Of a stretch of DNA of 6,509 bases, positions 1 to 5,360 are shown piece after piece; the first letter of the stretch is position 1, and every line of letters begins with the position of its first letter. The position numbers and the translations under genes are program-made. Where the stretch lies: contig JAICIL010000257.1 of the NCBI GenBank assembly GCA_025924435.1, positions 1 to 6,509 on the forward strand, in the 5' to 3' direction. The stretch is from Chloroflexia bacterium. Lineage in GTDB: Bacteria > Chloroflexota > Chloroflexia > Thermomicrobiales > JALYUS01. The notes under the pieces are model-generated. The model was not told the origin of the DNA. It saw only the letters and a list, made by a program, of their open reading frames with translations, and did not search any database.

Positions 1-1
1 C

Positions 2-3000
2 AAGGCGATGGCGGACGGCACGACGCTGACGGCGGCCAACCTGGCGGCGTGGGTCGAGCCGCAGCTGCCGCCCCAGGGCACCAAGCAGCGCGGCGCCAAC
101 GGCTTCTCGCAGGACGCGGCGGTGATGGACTGGAAACTCGACACCTCGACCGGCGCACCCGTCTACGTCGGCGAGCGCGAGGACACGAGCGGCTGGAACG
201 ATCTGCCGCGCATCCCGAAGCTCGGCCCGAGCCACCCCGGCTCGCTGATCGTTGATCGCTTCCTGCCGGGGGCGAACAGCGACCGACCGGTGATCTTGTT
301 CAATCCAAAGAACGGGCGGCCCGCCTTCCCGCTCCTACGCACCCATCTTGGCGACCGGCCTCCGTTCGCGCCGAACATGCACTCCGGCGCCCCCTACCTC
401 GGCGAGCACGCCGACCAGGCGCCCGTCGCGGGCGGCGGCGTCCAACCCTTCGCGAACCGCCCCGACGGCATCTGCCCCTCGGACGCGGTGAACATCCGCC
501 ACAACAACATCGTCGCCATCTCACTGCCGATCCAGAACACGGCGGCGGGCGTCACCGACGACAACGGCGCGCTCTATGCCCTCGCGCAGGACAAGGACGA
601 CATCTACGCCAACAAGAAGCCGCAGGAGCCGCTCGCCTTGCGCGCCAACATCGGCGACTGCGACTTCAATACCCTCACGAGCGAGCAGCAGGACGGCAAC
701 CCCGAGCAGCCCTTCGCCAAGGTGAACATCCACATCCACCACGTCCAGTTCGACACCCAGGCCTCCGACGGCGTGATTACCGGCTTCGAGTATGAGCAGT
801 CGGTGCGCCCCTACAAGCTGGAGGACGTCCAGCTGACGAGCAATGCGAACGTCGGCGACACGGTGCTGCATGTGAGCAGCGTGGCGAAGTTCCTCAACCC
901 GGACGGCACGGTGCGCCACACGGGGATCGCGGTCGGCGAGGGCCTGAATAACCTCGAAGTCCGGCAGATCGCCGACATCGATGTCGCCAGCAAGACGATC
1001 ACCCTCAACACCGCGCTCGCCAACGCCCACGCCAACGGCGAGTGGGCGGGGGTGGAGTACGTCCAGTACATCTGGTATCCCGATACCGAGTTGGACAACA
1101 TCTTCTTCCACGACCACGTCAACGGCCTGTTCGGCTGGGGCCATGGTCTGGTCGGCCAGTTCGTCATCGAGCCGCGCGGCGCGACCTACTCAGACCCGAA
1201 GACGGGCGCGGCGGTACCGGCGGGCGAGGGGACGATCCTCGACATCCACACGCCGAACACGCTGGCGGCGCAGCAGGTGAAGGGGAGCTTCCGCGAGGCG
1301 GCGCTCTTCACGATTGACGACCACCCAACGGTTGGCTCCTCGATCAATCTGAAAGCCAACCCATGGAAGGATCGGACAAGCGCGGGCGACCCGTCCTTGC
1401 GCTTCAGTTCGTACACCTACGGCGACCCGTTCACGCCGATTATCCGCGCCTACCCGGGGGACCCGGTGGTGATCCGCGCTGTCAATGTCAGTGCCGGGAT
1501 GCAGACCTTGCACCTGGACGGGCGCACGTCGCAGGAATCGCGCTACGCCGATGCGAACGGCAATGAAACGACGCGGACAAGCGCCATCCACTTCGGTATC
1601 TCGGAAAAATTCACGCTGATTATGGAAGGGGGAGCCGGCGGGCCGACGCACACGCCGGGCGACTATCTCTACAACGACGGAGTGGAGCGCAGCTTCAAGG
1701 ACGGTGCCTGGGGCATCGTGCGCGTGCTGCCGGGGATAAGTAGCGACCTCAAGCCGCTTCCCGCCGACAGTGGCAGCACCCCGCCGTCCGGCAATGCCAG
1801 CCTACCGGCGAAGATAGGGGGCCGCCCACCTGCTGCCGCGAACACGAGCGCCTGCCCGACGACGGCGCCGGTGCACAAGTTCGCCGTCAGCGCGGTGGAC
1901 CTGCCGAGCAGCGCGGCGGGTGGCGGCCAGGCAGGCCGGATAGCGGCATTCGTCATGAACGACGACGTCGCCGCCGTCAAGGCGGGGACAAAGTTCCCGG
2001 AACCACTCGTCCTGCACGCGGCGGAAGGGGAATGCGTCTCGGTGACGCTCACCAATCTGCGCAACGGGCCGCGCGTCTCGTTCCACCTGGACGGGCTGCT
2101 GCACGACATCAACTCGAGCGGCATCAACGTCGGCTATAACCCCGAGCAGACCGTCGCTCCCGGTCAGACGCGCACCTATTCCTACTATGCCGACACGGTG
2201 AAGTTGGAGAGCGAGCAGGTCACCGACTTCGGCGGCGACGAGGGGAGCCGCGACGGGCTGTACGGCAGCGTCGTCGTCGCCCCGAAGGGGGCCACCTTCT
2301 CCGACCCGAAGACGGGCGTGGCGACCGACTACGGTGCGCAGGTGGACATCCATGTGCCGGGCACGCCGGGCTATCGGGACTTCTCACTGCTGCTGGCGGA
2401 TCAGGACCCGATCATCGGGCAGAACGCGATGCCCTACCCGCGGGACGTGAGTGGATCAGCGCTGATCAACTACCGCACGGCGGATCCGCAGGGGAAGCGT
2501 AAGCAGGACGCGAACACGTTCAGCTCGCTGGTCAATGGCGACCCGGCGACGCCGATCCTGATGGCGAATGCCGGTGATCAGATGAAGGTCCATGTCGCGG
2601 ATACACAGGGCAGCGAGCAGCTGCACACCTTCTCCCTCGGCGGCCTCTCCTGGCCGATAGATCAGTACATCACGCATGGTGAAGAGGCGAGCACGCGAGC
2701 AATCGGCCCGCAGGAGAAGTTCGACGCCCTGATTTACGGCGGCGCGGGGGGCCGGGGGCAGATGGTGGGGGACTTCGCCTACCAGGACCGGCGGCTGGCG
2801 TTCACGGAGGCGGGGATGTGGGGCCTCATCCGGGTGCTGCCCGCCTCCGGCCCCTCCTGCACGACGGCGCCAATCCGCGCGCTGAGCTGCCCGGTGGCGA
2901 CGCCGACCGCAACGCCGACCGCCACCGCGACCGGCACCGCGACCGGCACCGCGACGGCCACTCGCACATCCGGTTCGGGTGGGCCGGATGCCAAGCCGCC

Positions 3001-3202
3001 CGGGCGCTCCGGCTCTTCGTCGGGCACATCGACCGGCACCGGCACGCCGGCGGCCGCACCGTCCGGGCGCTCCGGCCCCTCGACGGGCGCGATGACCACA
3101 TCAACCGGCACGGCGACGGCCACGGCAACCGGTACGGCAACGAGCACGGCCACCGTCACTGGCAATACTGGGGGCGGTGCGCCGCTCCCGATCCACCGGT
3201 GA
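2..3202 (+). CDS. Multicopper oxidase-like cupredoxin protein with Thr-rich tail (5' partial)
   Basis: This is a large, probably exported multi-cupredoxin protein related to multicopper oxidases of the MnxG-like type. The frame is open to the window edge. The first visible ATG (base 8, used here for numbering) is not followed by a signal peptide, so the true start is probably upstream. Recognisable blocks are H113-L-G-D-R-P-P-F with NMHSGAPYLG (H125), HIHHVQFD (H242, H244, H245), FFHDHVNGLFGWGHGLVG (H368, H370, H379), LHLDG (H502), FHLDGLLHD (H693) followed by GINVGYNPEQTVAPG, and LHTFSLGG (H873). Residues 389-575 and 759-945 are paralogous halves that both begin with GAT(Y/F)SDPKTG and end with W-G-(I/L)-(V/I)-R-V-L-P. 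A β-rich module (about 277-346) sits between the HIHH and HDH motifs. The usual HCH cysteine is absent (HDH instead), so oxidase activity is uncertain. Residues from about 964 onward are Thr/Ala/Gly/Ser low complexity with no visible membrane anchor or sorting motif. The cupredoxin call is firm; the substrate is unknown. Confidence 0.85.
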   Translation, partial: KAMADGTTLTAANLAAWVEPQLPPQGTKQRGANGFSQDAAVMDWKLDTSTGAPVYVGEREDTSGWNDLPRIPKLGPSHPGSLIVDRFLPGANSDRPVILFNPKNGRPAFPLLRTHLGDRPPFAPNMHSGAPYLGEHADQAPVAGGGVQPFANRPDGICPSDAVNIRHNNIVAISLPIQNTAAGVTDDNGALYALAQDKDDIYANKKPQEPLALRANIGDCDFNTLTSEQQDGNPEQPFAKVNIHIHHVQFDTQASDGVITGFEYEQSVRPYKLEDVQLTSNANVGDTVLHVSSVAKFLNPDGTVRHTGIAVGEGLNNLEVRQIADIDVASKTITLNTALANAHANGEWAGVEYVQYIWYPDTELDNIFFHDHVNGLFGWGHGLVGQFVIEPRGATYSDPKTGAAVPAGEGTILDIHTPNTLAAQQVKGSFREAALFTIDDHPTVGSSINLKANPWKDRTSAGDPSLRFSSYTYGDPFTPIIRAYPGDPVVIRAVNVSAGMQTLHLDGRTSQESRYADANGNETTRTSAIHFGISEKFTLIMEGGAGGPTHTPGDYLYNDGVERSFKDGAWGIVRVLPGISSDLKPLPADSGSTPPSGNASLPAKIGGRPPAAANTSACPTTAPVHKFAVSAVDLPSSAAGGGQAGRIAAFVMNDDVAAVKAGTKFPEPLVLHAAEGECVSVTLTNLRNGPRVSFHLDGLLHDINSSGINVGYNPEQTVAPGQTRTYSYYADTVKLESEQVTDFGGDEGSRDGLYGSVVVAPKGATFSDPKTGVATDYGAQVDIHVPGTPGYRDFSLLLADQDPIIGQNAMPYPRDVSGSALINYRTADPQGKRKQDANTFSSLVNGDPATPILMANAGDQMKVHVADTQGSEQLHTFSLGGLSWPIDQYITHGEEASTRAIGPQEKFDALIYGGAGGRGQMVGDFAYQDRRLAFTEAGMWGLIRVLPASGPSCTTAPIRALSCPVATPTATPTATATGTATGTATATRTSGSGGPDAKPPGRSGSSSGTSTGTGTPAAAPSGRSGPSTGAMTTSTGTATATATGTATSTATVTGNTGGGAPLPIHR
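2900..3177 (+). repeat. Low-complexity repeats encoding the Thr/Ala/Gly tail of the oxidase
   Basis: The last hundred or so codons of the oxidase are built from short repeats. A 12-bp unit ACCGCGACCGGC occurs almost three times in tandem from about 2924 to 2957 and encodes T-A-T-G. A second unit, CGGGCGCTCCGGC plus a following TCG-CGGGC, begins at 3001 and again at 3064, 63 bp (21 codons) apart, and encodes GRSG(S/P)S(S/T)G. Both periods are multiples of three, so copy-number changes would keep the frame. Thr-rich tails of this kind are common in exported Chloroflexota proteins, probably as flexible spacers or glycosylated wall-crossing segments; that role is inferred. Confidence 0.7.
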
Positions 3203-3223
3203 GGCGTGCGATGAAATAGTCGC

Positions 3224-3282
3224 GCGGATCCCCGATCACAGCCGTTGGCGCGGGCGCGCTCCGCTGTGTGCCGGGGATCCGC
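3224..3282. terminator. Long imperfect hairpin just after the oxidase stop
   Basis: An exact 11-bp inverted repeat, GCGGATCCCCG at 3224-3234 and CGGGGATCCGC at 3272-3282, encloses an inner 6-bp pair, CACAGC (3237-3242) with GCTGTG (3263-3268), separated by small bulges. The structure begins 22 bases after the oxidase stop codon, which suits a transcription-end or mRNA 3'-protecting structure. Neither strand shows a T-run after the stem, so it is not a canonical intrinsic terminator. A protein-binding dyad or a mobile-element end are alternatives. Confidence 0.45.
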
Positions 3283-3298
3283 AAAGAGGGGTGTGAAG

Positions 3299-3340
3299 AT
3301 GCCGCACCGGCACCGCAGTCATCCCCACCGACCCATATGA
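3299..3340 (+). CDS. Possible 13-residue His/Arg-rich small ORF
   Basis: A short reading frame encodes MPHRHRSHPHRPI and ends in TGA. A purine-rich Shine-Dalgarno-like GAGGGG (3286-3291) lies 7 bases before the ATG. Four of the 13 residues are His and four are Arg. It sits between two hairpins downstream of the oxidase, and the second hairpin begins 15 bases after its stop. This arrangement resembles a leader peptide before an attenuator, but no same-strand gene follows. It may be chance in GC-rich DNA; conservation would be needed to call it a gene. Confidence 0.2.
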   Translation: MPHRHRSHPHRPI

Positions 3341-3355
3341 ATTTCCTCCCTTCTC

Positions 3356-3393
3356 AGGGCGATGGTCCCCACCCATCGCCCTTTCCCTTCACC
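3356..3393 (+). terminator. Compact GC-rich hairpin with pyrimidine tail, likely terminator
   Basis: A perfect 10-bp stem, AGGGCGATGG at 3356-3365 and CCATCGCCCT at 3373-3382, encloses a 7-base loop. It is followed on the plus strand by TT and then CCCTTC, a pyrimidine run with few uridines. It is the best intrinsic-terminator-like signal downstream of the oxidase. On the minus strand the stem is followed by GAGAAGGG, which does not fit termination, so plus-strand direction is favoured. Confidence 0.45.
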
Positions 3394-3416
3394 ACAGTCG
3401 GCGCGCACCGGGATGC

Positions 3417-3440
3417 CAATCTGAGGTGTACCCCAGATTG
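3417..3440. other. Near-perfect 24-bp palindrome
   Basis: The sequence from CAATCTG (3417-3423) to CAGATTG (3434-3440) is a dyad in which 11 of 12 base pairs match, with only 2 central bases left over if folded. So little loop space suits a dimeric protein-binding site or a recombination/IS-end relic better than an RNA hairpin. No adjacent gene clearly uses it as an operator. Confidence 0.4.
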
Positions 3441-3467
3441 ACATCCGCCGCATACCGTCTGCCGGGT

Positions 3468-3941
3468 TCATTGGCGTCGCGGGCCTTCGCGTACAATATT
3501 TTCCGTTTCGCCAATCGACCCGAGTGTGCGCAGCCAACTCGGCGCGATGCGCACGCCGGTCGTTTCCGCGAAATAGGCGCTCAGCCGGGCCGCGGTCCAG
3601 GCATCGAAGGGCAGGCCAAGGGCGCGCGGATCGCGCTCCGCGAGATCATCGAGCGCGGCGTGATAGGCTGCATCGGCGGTAGGCGGGCGACCGGGGCGCG
3701 GCGCATCGGCGAGCGCGAGCATGCCACCCGTCGCAAAGCGCGTTAGCCAGTGCCGGACGGTACGCGGACTCCGACCGCCCCAGACGGCGATGGCGTCCCA
3801 ATCCCAGCCGAGGCTGGCGGCTTTGACCATCGCCAAGCGCTCCCTCAGGCGTGGGGAGCGCGTCAGTGGATGGCGTATTGCCTCCGCCTCGTCCCGTTAT
3901 TCGGGTGTGACCGGGATGACGGTATGGGCGGGTTGATCCAT
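3468..3941 (-). pseudogene. IS630-family transposase remnant (nonsense mutation, truncated)
   Basis: This is the N-terminal DNA-binding part of an IS630-type transposase. The original start is almost certainly the ATG at 3941-3939, preceded by a near-ideal Shine-Dalgarno AGGAGGTG (3954-3947). After 14 codons (MDQPAHTVIPVTPE) there is an in-frame TAA at 3899-3897, and the frame then continues as RDEAEAIRHPLTRSPRLRER into the readable part. That part has an HTH-like segment W-G-G-R-S-P-R-T-V-R-H-W-L, then GRPPTADAAYHAALDDLAERDP and ETTGVRIAPSWLRTL. After about base 3520 family resemblance is lost and the frame stops at 3468. Functional IS630 transposases are usually more than twice this length and carry a DDE catalytic domain, which is absent here. 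The coding capacity is dead: one nonsense codon plus a 3' deletion or frameshift. Confidence 0.8.
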
Positions 3942-3946
3942 GATCT

Positions 3947-3954
3947 CACCTCCT
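3947..3954 (-). promoter_or_regulatory. Ribosome binding site of the broken transposase
   Basis: On the minus strand AGGAGGTG lies 5 bases before the ATG at 3941. It is the strongest Shine-Dalgarno match in the window. It fixes the ancestral transposase start upstream of the in-frame stop, so the shorter frame from 3836 is a remnant, not a gene in its own right. Confidence 0.7.
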
Positions 3955-4010
3955 ACCCACAGGATAGACCGTTGTCGTGAATTTACCACCACGTACTTAG
4001 GTCTTCCGCA

Positions 4011-5024
4011 TTATTTCTCCTTGCGCCGGACGCGCAGCACGGCGATTTTTGTGGAGTGGTTGAAGGGCGCGGGGTCCACGAGGGGCGGGCGCACGCGGGT
4101 TTCGGGGTAGCCGGTGCAGTCCGGCGGCACCGGGATCAGTTCCTCGATGGCGAGATAGCCGTCCGCGCAGAGCGCTTCGAGCGTCCGCAGATACTCCGCG
4201 CCGGAGACGAAGAGGGCGTTGTTGATCGCGACGAGCGTGCCGCCGTCGTTGATGAGCGGACGCACTTTATTGATGACGCGATGGCTTTGCGTGACGAGAT
4301 CAACGGTGCCCTTGCCCGTCGCCGCGAAGAAGGGCGGGTCCACGAAGACGCAATCGAACCGCTCGCCCGCCCGCTTCATCCGGCCGATGTGCGTCCAGAA
4401 ATCCCCGGCTTGGAAATCCGCTTTCGCGATCGGGAAGCCGTTGAGGGTGTACGAGGTCTTCGCGACGTTCAGATATTCCCGCTTTAGGTCGGTCTGCACG
4501 ACGCGCCGCGCGCCGCCCGCCATCGCCGCCACGCCGAGGCTGCCGGTGTAGGCGAAGGTATTCAGCACGCTCTTGCCCGCGAGATGGTGCATCGCCCACG
4601 CGCGCAGATTGCGCGTGTCCAGATAGAGGCCCGCGTCGCGCTGCGCGAGCAGATCGAGGGCGTACCAGACGCCGTGCTCGCGCACGCGCGTCTCCGGTTG
4701 CGTGCCGTGCCGCAGCGTGCCGTGCCGCTCGGCGAGCGTTGGCGCGTTGCGCGTCTTGACGACGACGGCATGCACCCACGGCAGCCGCGCGGTGAGGAAG
4801 CGCGTCGCCGCCACGACCGCCGCGTCCGCGCCGGCGGGCGGGTCGGCATAGTTGTGCAGCACGAGCGTGCCGCCGTAGCAATCCACGACGAGATCGGGCG
4901 CGCCCTCGAAGAAGCCGCTGAACAGCCGCACCGCCCCGCGATGCCGCGCGTCGAGCAGCGCCGCCCGCGCCGCGATCGCGGCGTCGAGGAGTGGCAGGAT
5001 GCGGTCATCGGCGGTGGTAGCCAT
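4011..5024 (-). CDS. Class I SAM-dependent methyltransferase, RlmI/RlmK-like (COG1092)
   Basis: This is a predicted cytoplasmic rRNA-type methyltransferase of 337 residues. The start chosen is the ATG at 5024, preceded by AGGAAGG (5036-5030) and a good promoter; the frame stays open far upstream, but that part is antisense to the transporter gene. Residues 31-60 match the subdomain that precedes the catalytic fold in RlmI (AVRLFSGFFEGAPDLVVDCYGG). SAM motif I is VLNTFAYTGSLGVAAMAGGA (153-172). An acidic residue follows at D179 (TDLKREYL), then AGDFW (206-210), the catalytic loop VDPPFF (228-233), and AINNALF (266-272). The C-terminus, STKIAVLRVRRK, is the usual final strand. The N-terminal PUA domain of E. 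coli RlmI (about 396 residues) is missing. The motif-VI cysteine expected of an m5C enzyme is replaced by INNALF, which resembles the SNNKR of RlmK. The exact target is therefore unknown; an RNA base is likely. Confidence 0.85.
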   Translation of the reverse strand: MATTADDRILPLLDAAIAARAALLDARHRGAVRLFSGFFEGAPDLVVDCYGGTLVLHNYADPPAGADAAVVAATRFLTARLPWVHAVVVKTRNAPTLAERHGTLRHGTQPETRVREHGVWYALDLLAQRDAGLYLDTRNLRAWAMHHLAGKSVLNTFAYTGSLGVAAMAGGARRVVQTDLKREYLNVAKTSYTLNGFPIAKADFQAGDFWTHIGRMKRAGERFDCVFVDPPFFAATGKGTVDLVTQSHRVINKVRPLINDGGTLVAINNALFVSGAEYLRTLEALCADGYLAIEELIPVPPDCTGYPETRVRPPLVDPAPFNHSTKIAVLRVRRKEK

Positions 5025-5029
5025 CGTTT

Positions 5030-5036
5030 CCTTCCT
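5030..5036 (-). promoter_or_regulatory. Ribosome binding site of the methyltransferase
   Basis: On the minus strand AGGAAGG ends 5 bases before the ATG at 5024. It supports this start over any of the upstream in-frame possibilities, which lack such a site and lie in the intergenic or antisense region. Confidence 0.6.
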
Positions 5037-5072
5037 CGCACCCGGCCCGGTGGCGCGGCGAGCGGCACGTTT

Positions 5073-5101
5073 CTCATACCGGACGCGGCAGGGATCGTCA
5101 A
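5073..5101 (-). promoter_or_regulatory. Predicted sigma-70-type promoter of the methyltransferase
   Basis: On the minus strand TTGACG (5101-5096) matches the -35 consensus in 5 of 6 positions. Exactly 17 bases separate it from TATGAG (5078-5073), which matches the -10 consensus in 4 of 6. The predicted start of transcription is about 40 bases before the methyltransferase ATG. The -35 lies at the edge of a palindromic repeat-like element. Confidence 0.6.
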
Positions 5102-5185
5102 TTCTTTCACCAACTTGGGATGCGCCCGAAACCCGGTGGGTCGAGCATGCCAGCAGGACGCGGGCTGGAAAGCCCGCGCTACCAA
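5102..5185. repeat. Palindromic intergenic element resembling a dispersed repeat
   Basis: The core is an 8-bp perfect stem, CGCGGGCT (5159-5166) with AGCCCGCG (5171-5178), around a GGAA loop, followed by CTACC. On the other strand it reads GGTAGCGCGGGCTTTCCAGC. Elements with this layout, a flanking CTACC/GGTAG and a GC stem around TTCC, are recalled as dispersed intergenic repeats in several GC-rich phyla. Its boundaries are approximate, and the dispersed nature is inferred because only one copy is visible here. Confidence 0.4.
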
Positions 5186-5247
5186 CACGGCGAGCGCCAA
5201 GACTGACCGACTGGTGTTGAGATGCACCCGCCGACTTGCGAAGGACA

Positions 5248-5256
5248 TGGTATAGT
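5248..5256 (+). promoter_or_regulatory. Possible extended -10 promoter of the transporter gene
   Basis: TGG-TATAGT gives an extended -10 (TGN directly before a hexamer matching the -10 consensus in 5 of 6 positions). No good -35 is found 16-18 bases upstream, which is tolerated with an extended -10. It would give a leader of roughly 100 bases before the GTG start at 5361. Confidence 0.35.
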
Positions 5257-5360
5257 GTCGCGCTGGCGATCCCGGCGCAGGCCGCTGATATCCTGAGTCC
5301 CGGCACTCCCTTTTTGCCCGTCGGCATCTCTGTTCGTGGCCCGTGACAAGGGAGTGGTGC

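Noticed and set aside
521..1144. 207-codon open frame on the minus strand within the oxidase
   Set aside because: Compositional shadow of the plus-strand gene (runs of Val, Asp, Gly, Arg) with no recognisable domain; the opposite strand has clear cupredoxin motifs.
2818..3219. 133-codon plus-strand frame over the oxidase tail
   Set aside because: Shifted-frame reading of the Thr-rich repeat, giving Arg/His/Asp-rich low complexity; no independent start signal.
3299..3340. Histidine-biosynthesis leader peptide
   Set aside because: His codons are scattered rather than consecutive and no same-strand biosynthetic gene follows, so only an unspecific small ORF is reported.
3438..3497. TTGACA near 3438 and TACAAT at 3492-3497 as a plus-strand promoter
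   Set aside because: They are about 50 bases apart, far beyond workable spacing, and no plus-strand gene follows.
3319..3537. 72-codon minus-strand frame that could be the frameshifted continuation of the transposase
   Set aside because: It begins where transposase similarity ends, but I could not match it confidently to an IS630 C-terminal region, and no DDE residues are visible; left as uncertain flanking DNA.
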